A DNA stretch of 64,000 nt from Bradyrhizobium diazoefficiens (GCF_016616425.1 NZ_CP067101.1:2108001-2172000); one strand, 5' to 3'. Positions 33,579 through 43,280 are shown, counted from the stretch's first letter. The notes: generated from the letters alone by a model not told the origin. Program-made: numbers and translations.

Positions 33579-34458
33579 CGCCTTCACCCTTGCGCTTGTG
33601 CTTGGCCGATTCTTCCTCGACGTATTCGAGGTTCTGGTCGTAGACGATGCGCTCCTCGCCCGCGAGGACGATGAAGCGCTTGCCGCGGGTGCGTCCGACC
33701 AGCGTCAGCCCGACCTGGCGCGCGAGATCGACGCCCCAGGCGGTGAAGCCGGAGCGCGACACCAGGATCGGAATGCCCATGCGGACCGTCTTGATCACCA
33801 TCTCCGAGGTGAGACGCCCCGTGGTGTAGAGTATCTTGTCGGAGGCATCGACGCCGTGGCGATACATCCAGCCGGCGATCTTGTCGACGGCGTTGTGGCG
33901 GCCGACGTCCTCGGTATAGCAGAGCGGGGTGCCCTCCTTGCACAGCACGCAGCCGTGGATCGCGCCGGCCTCCAGGTACAGCGAGGGCATGGCGTTGATG
34001 GTCTGCGTCATCTGGTACAGCCAGGATGTGCGCAGCTCCGCCTTCGGCAGTGCGACGCTCTCGACCGCCTCCAGCAGATCGCCGAAGGCGGTGCCTTGCG
34101 CGCAGCCCGAAGTCTGCGTGCGCTTCTTCAGCTTGGCTTCGAAATTGGTGTGGTGCGAGGTGCGCACGACGACGACCTGGAGGTCGTCGTCGTATTCGAC
34201 CTCGGTGACCGCATCATTATATTTCAGCATATTCTGGTTCAGCAGGTAACCGAGCGCCAGATATTCCGGATAGTCGCCGATCGTCATCATGGTGACGATC
34301 TCCTGCGAATTCAGGTAGAGCGTCAGCGGCCGCTCCATCGGCACCTTGATCTCGACCCTGGCGCCGGTCTGGTCGGTCCCGGTCACGCTCTGGGTCAGAC
34401 GGGGGTCGTCCGTATCAGGGACGATCAAGGGCACCGGGACTTTGTCGATCTGCGTCAT
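33568..34458 (-). CDS. fdhD: Formate dehydrogenase accessory sulfurtransferase FdhD
   Basis: A 296-residue protein. Key motifs: [20 protein letters not shown] near the N-terminus, the [11 protein letters not shown] loop carrying the sulfur-transfer Cys (C-x-x-G type), [36 protein letters not shown] and the C-terminal [13 protein letters not shown]. FdhD (FdsC in some naming) passes sulfur from a desulfurase to the bis-MGD cofactor of formate dehydrogenase. Divergent from mobB, 105 bases apart, and overlapping mobA. It would serve FdsA encoded 6 kb away. Confidence 0.95.
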   Translation of the reverse strand: MTQIDKVPVPLIVPDTDDPRLTQSVTGTDQTGARVEIKVPMERPLTLYLNSQEIVTMMTIGDYPEYLALGYLLNQNMLKYNDAVTEVEYDDDLQVVVVRTSHHTNFEAKLKKRTQTSGCAQGTAFGDLLEAVESVALPKAELRTSWLYQMTQTINAMPSLYLEAGAIHGCVLCKEGTPLCYTEDVGRHNAVDKIAGWMYRHGVDASDKILYTTGRLTSEMVIKTVRMGIPILVSRSGFTAWGVDLARQVGLTLVGRTRGKRFIVLAGEERIVYDQNLEYVEEESAKHKRKGEGGDD

Positions 34459-34562
34459 GGCGGCGAGGTTAGCATGACATTCGGGTCAAGCCGATATAAG
34501 CATGATGGGAAGGGGCTAGCGGTTCCATCGAAGATCAAGCCGCTTGCGGAGACGGATCTGGA

Positions 34563-35090
34563 ATGAAAGTCATCGGCCTTGCAGGCTGGAGTGGTGCGGG
34601 CAAGACCACGCTGTTGACCCGGCTGATCCCGCATTTCAACGCGCAAGGCCTGCGCGTCTCGGTGATCAAGCATGCGCATCACCAGTTCGACGTCGACGTG
34701 CCCGGCAAGGATTCCTGGCGCCATCGTGAGGCCGGCGCGGCCGAGGTGCTGGTTGCTTCGTCAAACCGCTGGGCCCTGATGCACGAATTGCGCGGGGCGG
34801 CGGAGCCGCGGCTGCCGGAACTGTTGGGCAAGCTGTCCGCGGTCGATCTCGTCGTGGTCGAGGGGTTCAAGCGCGAGCCGCATCGCAAGATCGAGGTGCA
34901 TCGTGCGGCGAACGGCAAACCGCTGTTGTTTCCCGATGATCCCGGGATCGCCGGGATCGCGACCGACACCGCCATTGACACCCGGCTGCCGACTGTCCAT
35001 CTCGACGATATCGCGGCTGCTGCGGCATTGCTGCTGCGCGCGGCGATGCCGGTCGAGGAGGCGGTGGCGAAGAGCGCCGCGATACGCTGA
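34563..35090 (+). CDS. mobB: Molybdopterin-guanine dinucleotide biosynthesis adapter MobB
   Basis: A 175-residue P-loop GTPase. Walker A GWSGAGKTTLLTRL at residues 8-21, VSVIKHAHHQFDVDVPGKDS, RHREAGAAEVLVASSNRWAL, LVVVEGFKREPHRKIEVHR, all typical MobB. It assists MobA in making bis-MGD. It is followed after nine bases by moeA, forming a cofactor operon with it. Confidence 0.95.
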   Translation: MKVIGLAGWSGAGKTTLLTRLIPHFNAQGLRVSVIKHAHHQFDVDVPGKDSWRHREAGAAEVLVASSNRWALMHELRGAAEPRLPELLGKLSAVDLVVVEGFKREPHRKIEVHRAANGKPLLFPDDPGIAGIATDTAIDTRLPTVHLDDIAAAAALLLRAAMPVEEAVAKSAAIR

Positions 35091-35099
35091 CGAGGCACC

Positions 35100-36356
35100 A
35101 TGGCGCAACTCTCGGACGATTGCTTTGCCTTCGGGGGCCCGATGATGTCGATCGACGAGGCCGTTGGCCTCATCACGACGCGCGTCAACGCGATCGTCGA
35201 TCTGGAGACGGTGACGCTCGTCGACGCAGACGGGCGCGTGCTGGCGCGCGACGTCGCCGCGCCGCTACCGCTGCCGCCCTTCACCAACTCGGCGGTCGAC
35301 GGCTACGCCCTGCGCAATGCCGATCTTCCCGATGGCGCGGAGCAGGCGTTCCCGCTTGACGGTCGTATCCAGGCCGGCGGGCTCGCACAGGCACCGATCA
35401 AGCCCGGCCACACCGCGCGCATCTTCACGGGTGCGCCGATGCCGCCGGGTGCGCAGATCGTTTTCATGCAGGAAGATGTCCGCGTCGATGAGGCCGGCAA
35501 GATCGTGCTGCCGCCGGGCCTGAAGCCTGGCGCCAATGTCAGGCCCGCGGGTGAGGACATCCCCCAGGGACATGTCGCGCTACGCGCGGGCCAGCGCTTG
35601 CTGCCGCAGCACGTCGCGCTCGCTGCGGCGTTTGGGCTTGTCAGGCTCGACGTCGTCAGGCGCATTCGCGTCGCGGTGTTCTCGACCGGCGACGAGCTGG
35701 CTTCCCCTGGCGAGCCACGTGCGGCCTCGCAGCTGTTCGATTCCAACCGCTTCATGCTGATGGCGATGCTGCGCCGCCTCGGCTGCGAGGTCAGCGACCT
35801 CGGCATTCTGCGCGACGAGCGTGCTTCGCTTGCGAATGGCTTGAAGCAGGTTGCAGGTCACCACGACCTGATCCTCACGACCGGCGGCGTCTCGACCGGC
35901 GAGGAGGACCACGTCAAGGCGGCGGTCGAAAGCATCGGCTCGCTGGTGCTGTGGCGGATGGCGATCAAGCCCGGTCGGCCGGTGGCGATGGGCATCATCG
36001 ACGGCACGCCGCTGATCGGATTGCCCGGCAATCCCGTGGCAAGTTTCGTGACGTTCGTCCATGTGGTGCGGCCGACGGTGCTGGCGCTGGCCGGTAGCTT
36101 GCCGGAGCCGTTGACGCCCATCCCGTTGCGCGCTGCGTTTACTTACAAGAAGAAGGCGGGCCGGCGTGAATATGTGCGCGCCTCCCTGCGACGCGCGCAG
36201 GACGGCGGGCTCGAGGCAATCAAGTTTCCGCGCGAGGGAGCGGGGCTTTTGTCCTCGCTGGTCGAGACCGACGGCATCGTCGAACTCGGTGAGAGCATCA
36301 CGGCTATCGAGCCGGGGCACAGCGTAGGTTTCTTGTCCTATGCCGATCTGCTCTAG
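35100..36356 (+). CDS. moeA: Molybdopterin molybdenumtransferase MoeA
   Basis: A 418-residue canonical MoeA. Motifs: LPPFTNSAVDGYALRNAD, PGHTARIFTGAPMPPGA, NVRPAGEDIPQGHVALRAGQ, RVAVFSTGDELASPGE, QLFDSNRFMLMAMLRRLG, LTTGGVSTGEEDHVKAAVE, MAIKPGRPVAMGIIDGTPL, LPGNPVASFVTFVHVVRP. It catalyses Mg-dependent insertion of molybdate. It is the third MoeA-type gene in 7.8 kb and the only one with all usual motifs. It follows mobB by nine bases. Confidence 0.95.
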   Translation: MAQLSDDCFAFGGPMMSIDEAVGLITTRVNAIVDLETVTLVDADGRVLARDVAAPLPLPPFTNSAVDGYALRNADLPDGAEQAFPLDGRIQAGGLAQAPIKPGHTARIFTGAPMPPGAQIVFMQEDVRVDEAGKIVLPPGLKPGANVRPAGEDIPQGHVALRAGQRLLPQHVALAAAFGLVRLDVVRRIRVAVFSTGDELASPGEPRAASQLFDSNRFMLMAMLRRLGCEVSDLGILRDERASLANGLKQVAGHHDLILTTGGVSTGEEDHVKAAVESIGSLVLWRMAIKPGRPVAMGIIDGTPLIGLPGNPVASFVTFVHVVRPTVLALAGSLPEPLTPIPLRAAFTYKKKAGRREYVRASLRRAQDGGLEAIKFPREGAGLLSSLVETDGIVELGESITAIEPGHSVGFLSYADLL

Positions 36357-36401
36357 AGGCGTTGCATTGACGCCATCGATCGGTCCCGCCATGTTGCGCC
36401 C

Positions 36402-36665
36402 ATGGCCAGAACGATGCTCGATCTCACCGGACTGAAATGCCCGCTGCCCGCCCTGAAGACGCGCAAGGCGCTAAAGCCATTGCTGCCGGGCGATCAGCTC
36501 GAAGTCCACTGCACCGACCCCTTGTCGGTGATCGACATTCCGAATCTGATTCGGGAAACGGGGGACACGGTGGAGATCACCGAGCGCAACGACGCGCGCA
36601 TCGTGTTCTTGATAGAAAAGACAAATGACCTGATAGACAATGCCAATGGTGCACCGCATTCGTGA
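36402..36665 (+). CDS. TusA/SirA-like sulfur-carrier protein
   Basis: An 87-residue protein with the C-P-x-P motif at 13-16 (LDLTGLKCPLPALKTRKAL) and the DPLSVIDIPNLIRETGD helix typical of TusA family proteins, a two-layer alpha/beta sandwich whose Cys carries persulfide. TusA can donate sulfur to FdhD and molybdenum cofactor synthesis, which fits this location between moeA and the formate dehydrogenase genes. Start ATG at 36402, 45 bases after moeA. Confidence 0.85.
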   Translation: MARTMLDLTGLKCPLPALKTRKALKPLLPGDQLEVHCTDPLSVIDIPNLIRETGDTVEITERNDARIVFLIEKTNDLIDNANGAPHS

Positions 36666-36983
36666 GCGTCACCTTGCGGATACCGACCTTTTGTCTATCG
36701 ACATCGATCACGGCTTCTGCCCCAATTGATTTTCTCCGTGCAGGCGGGGGGTTGATTCTTTGTCTGCGATAAGCGGATCAACGGGCCACCGACGAAGCCT
36801 GCACGTCGTATCGGGCATAGAGCCTCGCTTGAGGGGTTAACGTTTCGGACGCGCGTGACGGTCCTGGCGCGGGTCAGATGATTGTGCAGAGCGGCAGGGA
36901 CAGTGGCTGCGCTGCAATGGGCTGAGGATCGGGATCGTAGCGGCAGACTTGCTCAGAAGGGCGGCTGCAGGGGAGGAGAATCA
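36666..36983. other. Intergenic region upstream of the MFS transporter
   Basis: About 320 bases with no gene. It probably holds the promoter of the transporter unit. The run GCAGGCGGGGGGTTGATTC near 36740 stands out, but I find no convincing sigma54 or regulator site. Confidence 0.3.
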
Positions 36984-38405
36984 ATGGGCGCGTTATCGTT
37001 TCTAGATCGGGAGCACACCGTTGCGGAGCCCGGCTTCAGCCGATGGATGGTTCCACCAGCGGCGCTGTGCATCCACTTGTGCATTGGTCAGGCTTACGCA
37101 CTTAGCGTATTCAATCTTCCGATGACGAAACTCATCGGCATTTCGCAGTCGGCGCCGGACGACTGGAAGCTGACGGACCTCGGGTGGATCTTCTCGATCG
37201 CCATCGTGTTTCTCGGTCTGTCCGCCGCGGTGTTCGGGCGCTGGGTGGAGGAGGGCGGTCCTCGCCGTGCGATGTTTACCGCAGGCCTGTGCTGGGGCGG
37301 TGGCTTCCTCGTTTCGGCGCTCGGCGTCTATACGCATAATCTGTGGTTGATCTATTTCGGTTACGGCGTTTTGGGCGGCTGCGGTCTGGGCCTCGGCTAC
37401 ATCTCGCCCGTTTCCACGCTGATCAAATGGTTCCCGGATCGTCCGGGCATGGCGACAGGAATGGCCATCATGGGATTCGGCGGCGGCGCGTTCATCGCTT
37501 CGCCTCTTTCCGTCTGGCTGATGCAGAGATTCTCGACGCCCACGCATGTCGGGGTCGCGGAAGCATTCATTGCGCTCGGTGTCATCTACTTCTGCTTCAT
37601 GATGGTCGGAGCCGCGATCGTTCGCGTGCCGGCCCCGGGCTGGAAGCCCGAAGGCTACGTGCCGCCGGTGGCGGCGCAGAAGCTGATCACCAAGAACGAC
37701 GTCTACGTCTATGACGCGATCAAGACGCCGCAGTTCTGGTTGATCTGGTGTGTTCTCTGCCTCAACGTCACGGCGGGAATCGGCGTGCTTGGCCAGGCGT
37801 CGGCCATGAGCCAGGAAATGTTCCCGGGACATGTGACGGCAGTTGCCGCGGCCGGCTTTGTCGGACTGCTCAGCCTGTTCAACATGCTGGGGCGGTTCTT
37901 CTGGGCGTCAACCTCCGACATCATCGGTCGGAAGAACACCTATTTCTGCTTCTTCGTCCTCGGCACCATCCTTTATATCGCCGTGCCGTGGACCGGTGGG
38001 ATCGGCAGCGTGGCGCTGTTCGTGCTGTGCTTCGTGGTGATCATGAGCATGTATGGCGGCGGCTTTGCCACCGTGCCGGCCTATCTGAAGGACATGTTCG
38101 GAATCCGCTATGTCGGCGCCATCCATGGCGTGCTGTTGACCGCCTGGTCGGCAGCCGGCGTGTTCGGTCCCGTGCTTGTGAACTACATCCGGCAGTATCA
38201 GATCGAGCATGGCGTGCCCAAAGCTCAGGCCTACAATACCACCATGTACATCATGGCGGGCCTGCTGGTGATCGGGTTCATCTGTAACGCGATGATCCGG
38301 GCCGTGCATGAGCGCTACCACATGAAGCCAGACGATGCGCGCGCGCATGACGCCGTGGCGGATGCGGTGGCCGCGAGAGCGCAGCCGGCCGGTGCCCGAG
38401 CTTAA
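36984..38405 (+). CDS. MFS transporter, oxalate:formate antiporter (OFA) family
   Basis: A 473-residue inner-membrane protein with about 12 helices. The start MGALSFLDREHTVA has GGAGGAG ideally placed. OFA-type features: PPAALCIHLCIGQAYALSVF in helix 1, GYGVLGGCGLGLGYISPVST, LIKWFPDRPGMATGMAIMGF with the RPGMATG loop, and NMLGRFFWASTSDIIGRKNT after helix 8. Family members exchange oxalate, formate or related monocarboxylates. Its position directly before formate dehydrogenase genes supports formate or oxalate. A 40-codon companion gene follows after 11 bases. Confidence 0.85.
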   Translation: MGALSFLDREHTVAEPGFSRWMVPPAALCIHLCIGQAYALSVFNLPMTKLIGISQSAPDDWKLTDLGWIFSIAIVFLGLSAAVFGRWVEEGGPRRAMFTAGLCWGGGFLVSALGVYTHNLWLIYFGYGVLGGCGLGLGYISPVSTLIKWFPDRPGMATGMAIMGFGGGAFIASPLSVWLMQRFSTPTHVGVAEAFIALGVIYFCFMMVGAAIVRVPAPGWKPEGYVPPVAAQKLITKNDVYVYDAIKTPQFWLIWCVLCLNVTAGIGVLGQASAMSQEMFPGHVTAVAAAGFVGLLSLFNMLGRFFWASTSDIIGRKNTYFCFFVLGTILYIAVPWTGGIGSVALFVLCFVVIMSMYGGGFATVPAYLKDMFGIRYVGAIHGVLLTAWSAAGVFGPVLVNYIRQYQIEHGVPKAQAYNTTMYIMAGLLVIGFICNAMIRAVHERYHMKPDDARAHDAVADAVAARAQPAGARA

Positions 38406-38416
38406 GGAGATTGATC

Positions 38417-38539
38417 ATGGCAACGCAGACTGATAGCTCGATGACGGTTAAGCTGGTGCTCGCCTGGGGGTTTGTCGGAATTCCACTGGCGTGGGGCGTC
38501 ATTCAAACCATCGCCAACGCAATGAAACTGTTCCAGTAG
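38417..38539 (+). CDS. 40-residue membrane companion of the MFS transporter
   Basis: ATG at 38417 after AAGGAGA; 40 codons to TAG. The product MATQTDSSMTVKLVLAWGFV then GIPLAWGVIQTIANAMKLFQ is a single membrane helix with an amphipathic end. Small one-helix proteins directly after OFA-type transporters are annotated elsewhere as MFS transporter small subunit; I assign by position and shape. Its strong ribosome-binding site and placement before a perfect hairpin (38558) support a real gene. Confidence 0.75.
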   Translation: MATQTDSSMTVKLVLAWGFVGIPLAWGVIQTIANAMKLFQ

Positions 38540-38557
38540 ACGCTTCCGACCGAGGCG

Positions 38558-38577
38558 CCGGCCCGAGTTCGGGCCGG
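38558..38577 (+). terminator. Hairpin after the MFS unit
   Basis: CCGGCCCGA (38558-38566) and TCGGGCCGG (38569-38577) are perfectly complementary, 19 bases after the small gene's stop. No strong T-run follows. Likely terminator separating transporter and fds transcripts. Confidence 0.55.
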
Positions 38578-38763
38578 AACTCACGACCTATGCCACTGAA
38601 GCGGCAAGGAACAACGCGATTGGCCGTCGGCTGGCGCCTCCAAAGCGCCGGCCGATTGCCGTTCCGCGGACTTCCCTGAAAAGCCTCGATAATTCAGTTG
38701 GCATGTGGCATGCCAAGGCATAGCTTGCTATATAAGCGCGATTGAAGCCGACGAGATGAATTG

Positions 38764-40467
38764 ATGAGCCACGACGTGCACGAGATCCGCTCGTTCGAAC
38801 ATCCGGGCGAGGGACGCAAGCGAGCCAAGGCCACGCCCAAGGGGCGGCAGGTGGATCCCACCGCCGCGCACGAGATCGAGTTGCTGCTCGGCGACAGGCC
38901 GCGCCGGCGCGACCTGCTGATCGAATATCTGCACCTGATCCAGGATAGGTATCATCAGATCTCGGCCGCACATTTGGCTGCGCTCGCCGACGAGATGAAG
39001 CTCGCCTTCGCCGAAGTGTTCGAGACGGCGACCTTCTACGCGCATTTCGACGTGGTGAAGGAAGGCGAGCCGGATATCGCCCCGCTGACGATCCGCGTCT
39101 GCGATTCTCTCACCTGTGCGATGCTCGGCGGTGAGAAGCTGCTCGAAGACCTGCAAAGTGCGAGCGGCCCGGGCATCCGCGTCGTGCGCGCGCCCTGCGT
39201 CGGCCGCTGCGATACGGCGCCCGCCGCGGAAGTCGGTCACAATTTCGTCGATCACGCGACCGTCGCCAGTGTGATGGCAGCGGCGAAGGCCGGCGACACC
39301 CACGCGCATCTGCCCAAATATCTCGACTACGACGCCTATGTCGCCGGCGGCGGCTACAAGCTGCTGGGCCGCGTGCGCTCGGGCGAACTGGCGGCGGACG
39401 ATCTGCTGAAGTCGCTCGACGACGCCTCGCTGCGCGGCCTTGGTGGCGCCGGCTTCCCCACCGGGCGCAAATGGCGCGCCGTGCTCGGTGAACCCGGCCC
39501 GCGGCTGATGGCGATCAACGGCGACGAGGGCGAGCCCGGCACGTTCAAGGACCGCGTCTATCTCGAAAGCGATCCGCATCGTTTCATCGAAGGCATGCTG
39601 ATCGGCGCTCACGTCGTTCAGGCCTCCGATGTCTATATCTATCTGCGCGACGAATATCCGGCCTCGCGCGAGATCCTCGAGCGAGAGATCGCAAAGCTGC
39701 CGACGGGCGGCCCGACGCTGCACATGCGCCGCGGCGCGGGCGCCTATATCTGTGGCGAGGAATCCTCGCTGCTCGAGAGCATCGAGGGCAAGCGCGGCCT
39801 GCCCCGGCACAAGCCGCCTTATCCGTTCCAGGTCGGCCTGTTCGGCCTGCCGACGCTGATCAACAACATCGAGACATTGTGGTGGGTGCGCGACATCGTC
39901 GAGAAGGGCGCCGAGTGGTGGAAGGGCCATGGTCGCCACGAGCGGCACGGGCTGCGCAGCTTCTCGGTCTCGGGCCGCGTGAAAAATCCCGGAATGAAGC
40001 TGGCGCCCGCGGGCATCACCGTGCGCGAGCTGATCGATGAATATTGCGGCGGCATGGCCGACGGCCATCAGTTCTACGCCTATCTTCCGGGCGGTGCCTC
40101 CGGCGGCATTCTGCCGGCATCGATGGACGACATTCCGCTCGATTTCGGCACGTTGGAGAAATACGGCTGCTTCATCGGATCGGCCGCGATCGTGATCCTG
40201 TCCCGGAAGGACAGCGTGCGCGCGGCCGCATTGAACCTGATGAAATTCTTCGAGGACGAGAGCTGCGGCCAGTGCACGCCATGCCGTGTCGGAACCCAGA
40301 AGGCGGCGCTTCTGATGCAGAAGCCGGTCTGGAACCGGGCGCTGCTGGAAGAATTGAGCCAGGCGATGCGCGATGCCTCGATCTGCGGACTCGGACAGGC
40401 GGCATCGAATCCGCTCAGCTCGGTGATCAAATATTTCCCTGACGAGTTCAAGGAAGCGGCGGAATGA
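38764..40467 (+). CDS. fdsB: NAD-dependent formate dehydrogenase, fused gamma-beta subunit (FdsG-FdsB)
   Basis: A 567-residue fusion. Residues 30-185 are FdsG/NuoE-like: the [2Fe-2S] cysteines C113, C118, C145, C149 (VCDSLTCAM, PCVGRC). Residues 200-567 are FdsB/NuoF-like: RGLGGAGFPTGRKW (214-227) for FMN, NGDEGEPGT (242-250) for NADH, AYICGEESSLLESI, and [4Fe-4S] cysteines C491, C494, C497, C531 (ESCGQCTPC). It transfers electrons from formate oxidation to NAD+. In many bacteria these are two genes (fdsG, fdsB). Its stop overlaps the fdsA start by four bases. Confidence 0.95.
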   Translation: MSHDVHEIRSFEHPGEGRKRAKATPKGRQVDPTAAHEIELLLGDRPRRRDLLIEYLHLIQDRYHQISAAHLAALADEMKLAFAEVFETATFYAHFDVVKEGEPDIAPLTIRVCDSLTCAMLGGEKLLEDLQSASGPGIRVVRAPCVGRCDTAPAAEVGHNFVDHATVASVMAAAKAGDTHAHLPKYLDYDAYVAGGGYKLLGRVRSGELAADDLLKSLDDASLRGLGGAGFPTGRKWRAVLGEPGPRLMAINGDEGEPGTFKDRVYLESDPHRFIEGMLIGAHVVQASDVYIYLRDEYPASREILEREIAKLPTGGPTLHMRRGAGAYICGEESSLLESIEGKRGLPRHKPPYPFQVGLFGLPTLINNIETLWWVRDIVEKGAEWWKGHGRHERHGLRSFSVSGRVKNPGMKLAPAGITVRELIDEYCGGMADGHQFYAYLPGGASGGILPASMDDIPLDFGTLEKYGCFIGSAAIVILSRKDSVRAAALNLMKFFEDESCGQCTPCRVGTQKAALLMQKPVWNRALLEELSQAMRDASICGLGQAASNPLSSVIKYFPDEFKEAAE

Positions 40468-43232
40468 CCAAGATTACGTTCGAGCTCGACGGCAAGCAGG
40501 TCGAGGCCAAGCCCGGCGAGACCATCTGGCAGGTGGCCAAGCGGCAGGGCCGCGAGATTCCGCACCTGTGCTATTCGCCGGCGCCGGACTATCGCCCCGA
40601 CGGCAATTGCCGCGCCTGCATGGTCGAGATCGAGGGCGAGCGTGTGCTGGCGGCGTCCTGCAAACGCACGCCGTCAGTAGGCATGAAGGTCAAGACCGAG
40701 AGCGCGCGTGCGGTGTCGGCGCAGAAGATGGTGATGGAGCTGCTCGTCGCCGACCAGCCGGCGCGCGAGACCTCGCACGATCCGGAGTCGAAGTTCTGGC
40801 GCTGGGCCGAGACCACAGGCGTCACCGAGAGCCGCTTCCCCGCCGCCGAGCGCTGGGCGACCGACGCCAGCCATCCGGCGATGCGCGTCAATCTCGATGC
40901 CTGCATCCAGTGCGGCCTGTGCGTGCGCGCCTGCCGCGAGGTCCAGGTCAACGACGTCATCGGCATGGCCTATCGCAACCATGGCTCGAAGATCGTGTTC
41001 GACTTCGATGATCCCATGGGCGAGTCCACCTGCGTCGCCTGCGGTGAATGCGTGCAGGCCTGTCCGACCGGCGCGTTGATGCCGGCCGTGATGCTGGACG
41101 AGGCGCAGACCCGTGTGACCTATGCCGACAAGAAGGTGGATTCGCTCTGCCCGTTCTGCGGCGTCGGCTGCCAGGTGACCTATGAGGTCAAGGACGAGAA
41201 GGTGATCTACGCGGAAGGCCGTGACGGCCCTGCCAATCATAATCGTCTTTGTGTGAAGGGCCGCTTCGGCTTCGACTACATCCACCATCCGCATCGCCTG
41301 ACCAAGCCGCTGGTGCGGCTGCCGAATGCGAAGAAGGATTCCAACGACCAGGTTGATCCGGCCAACCCCTTCACCCATTTCCGCGAAGCGAGCTGGGAAG
41401 AAGCGCTCGACATCGCGGCCAAGGGCCTCGTCAAGATCCGCGACGAGATGGGCGTGAAGGCGCTGGCCGGCTTCGGTTCGGCCAAGGGCTCGAACGAAGA
41501 GGCCTATCTGTTCCAGAAGCTGGTGCGCACCGGCTTCGGCTCCAACAACGTCGATCATTGCACCCGTCTGTGCCACGCCTCGTCGGTGGCGGCGCTGTTC
41601 GAAGGCCTGAGCTCGGGCGCGGTGTCGGCACCGTTCTCGGCGGCAATGGACGCCGAGGTCATCATCGTGATCGGCGCGAATCCGACCGTAAACCATCCGG
41701 TTGCCGCGACCTTCATCAAGAACGCCGTCAAGCAGAATGGTGCGAAGCTGTTCGTGATGGATCCGCGGCGGCAGTCCCTGTCGCGCCACGCGACCAAGCA
41801 TCTGCAGTTCAAGCCGGGCTCCGACGTCGCCATGCTGAATGCGATGATCAATACGATCATCACCGAAGGTCTGACCGACGACCAATACATCGCCGGCTAC
41901 ACCGAAGGTTTCGAGGATCTCAAGGAGAAGATCAAGGAGTTCACGCCGGAGAAGATGGAGGCCATCTGCGGCGTCCCGGCGCAAACCCTGCGCGAGGTGG
42001 CGCGCACCTACGCGCGCGCAAAATCGTCGATCATCTTCTGGGGCATGGGCATCAGCCAGCATGTTCACGGCACCGACAATGCGCGCTGCCTGATCGCGTT
42101 GGCGCTGATCACCGGCCAGGTCGGCCGTCCCGGCACCGGCCTGCATCCGCTGCGCGGCCAGAACAACGTGCAGGGCGCCTCCGATGCCGGCCTCATCCCG
42201 ATGTTCCTGCCCGATTATCAGCCGGTAGGCCGCGACGACTTGCGCGGCAGTTTCGAAAAGCTTTGGCAGCAGGATCTCGATCCCGTCCGCGGCCTGACCG
42301 TGGTCGAGATCATGAACGCGATCCATGCCGGCGAGATCAAGGGCATGTATATCGAGGGCGAGAATCCCGCGATGTCCGACCCCGATCTCCAGCATGCGCG
42401 CCAGGCGCTTGCCATGCTCGATCATCTCGTGGTGCAGGATCTCTTCGTCACCGAGACCGCGTTCCACGCCGACGTGATCCTGCCGGCCTCGGCCTTCGCG
42501 GAGAAGGACGGCTCCTTCACCAACACCGATCGCCGCGTGCAACTCGCACGCCAGGTGATCAAGCCGCCGGGCGATGCCCGGCAGGATCTCTGGATCATCC
42601 AGGAGATCGGCAAGCGCATGGGCCTGCCCTGGAATTATTCCGGCCCCGGCGACGTCTTCACCGAGATGGCAGAGCTGATGCCGTCGCTGAAGAACATCAC
42701 CTGGGAGCGGCTCGTGCGCGAAGGTGCGGTGACCTATCCCGTCGACAGCCCCGACAAGCCTGGGAACGAGATCATCTTCACCACGGGCTTCCCGACTGCG
42801 AGCGGCCGCGGAAAGATCGTGCCGGCCCACGTCATCCCGCCGGACGAACTGCCCGACGCCGAATATCCGATGGTGCTCTCGACCGGCCGCGTGCTGGAGC
42901 ACTGGCACACCGGCTCGATGACGCGCCGCGCGCAGGTGCTGGACCAGATCGAGCCCGAGGCGGTGGCTTTCATGTCGCCGAAGGACATGCGCAAGAAGAT
43001 GCTCGCGCCCGGCGACTTCATTCGCCTGGAGACCCGCCGCGGCGCGGTCGAGGTCAAGGTGCGCTCCGACCGCGACGTGCCGGAGAATATGGTGTTTATG
43101 CCGTTCTGCTACGCGGAAGCGGCGGCGAACCTGTTGACCAACCCGGCGCTCGATCCTTTCGGCAAGATCCCGGAGTTCAAGTTCTGCGCGGCGAGAGCCG
43201 AGCGTGCCGAGATGCGGGACGCGGCGGAGTAG
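40464..43232 (+). CDS. fdsA: NAD-dependent formate dehydrogenase catalytic (alpha) subunit
   Basis: A 922-residue Mo- (or W-) bis-MGD enzyme. [2Fe-2S] Cys C36, C49, C52, C66; [4Fe-4S] sets C147/C150/C153/C157 and C190/C193/C196/C200; N-terminal cluster of the catalytic domain C229/C232/C236/C263. The metal-ligating Cys is C370 in DHCTRLCHASSV (Cys, not selenocysteine). The C-terminal cofactor-binding domain has LSTGRVLEHWHTGSMTRRA. It oxidises formate to CO2 in the cytoplasm. Maturation would use FdhD, MobA/B and MoeA encoded nearby. No fdsD-like small subunit follows. Confidence 0.97.
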   Translation: MTKITFELDGKQVEAKPGETIWQVAKRQGREIPHLCYSPAPDYRPDGNCRACMVEIEGERVLAASCKRTPSVGMKVKTESARAVSAQKMVMELLVADQPARETSHDPESKFWRWAETTGVTESRFPAAERWATDASHPAMRVNLDACIQCGLCVRACREVQVNDVIGMAYRNHGSKIVFDFDDPMGESTCVACGECVQACPTGALMPAVMLDEAQTRVTYADKKVDSLCPFCGVGCQVTYEVKDEKVIYAEGRDGPANHNRLCVKGRFGFDYIHHPHRLTKPLVRLPNAKKDSNDQVDPANPFTHFREASWEEALDIAAKGLVKIRDEMGVKALAGFGSAKGSNEEAYLFQKLVRTGFGSNNVDHCTRLCHASSVAALFEGLSSGAVSAPFSAAMDAEVIIVIGANPTVNHPVAATFIKNAVKQNGAKLFVMDPRRQSLSRHATKHLQFKPGSDVAMLNAMINTIITEGLTDDQYIAGYTEGFEDLKEKIKEFTPEKMEAICGVPAQTLREVARTYARAKSSIIFWGMGISQHVHGTDNARCLIALALITGQVGRPGTGLHPLRGQNNVQGASDAGLIPMFLPDYQPVGRDDLRGSFEKLWQQDLDPVRGLTVVEIMNAIHAGEIKGMYIEGENPAMSDPDLQHARQALAMLDHLVVQDLFVTETAFHADVILPASAFAEKDGSFTNTDRRVQLARQVIKPPGDARQDLWIIQEIGKRMGLPWNYSGPGDVFTEMAELMPSLKNITWERLVREGAVTYPVDSPDKPGNEIIFTTGFPTASGRGKIVPAHVIPPDELPDAEYPMVLSTGRVLEHWHTGSMTRRAQVLDQIEPEAVAFMSPKDMRKKMLAPGDFIRLETRRGAVEVKVRSDRDVPENMVFMPFCYAEAAANLLTNPALDPFGKIPEFKFCAARAERAEMRDAAE

Positions 43233-43280
43233 GGTTGACGCACTCCGCGGTCTCGAGATCACGAAGCTACCAAGCCCTCG

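Noticed and set aside
38764..43232. Respiratory complex I subunits NuoE/F/G
   Set aside because: The alpha subunit has the formate dehydrogenase cofactor-binding domain and C370 metal ligand, and cofactor-maturation genes FdhD and MobAB lie nearby.
40674..43262. Long open frame on the minus strand opposite fdsA (about 860 codons)
   Set aside because: It is the antisense shadow of a strongly supported iron-sulfur/molybdopterin gene; composition rich in Arg/His/Ala, no domains.
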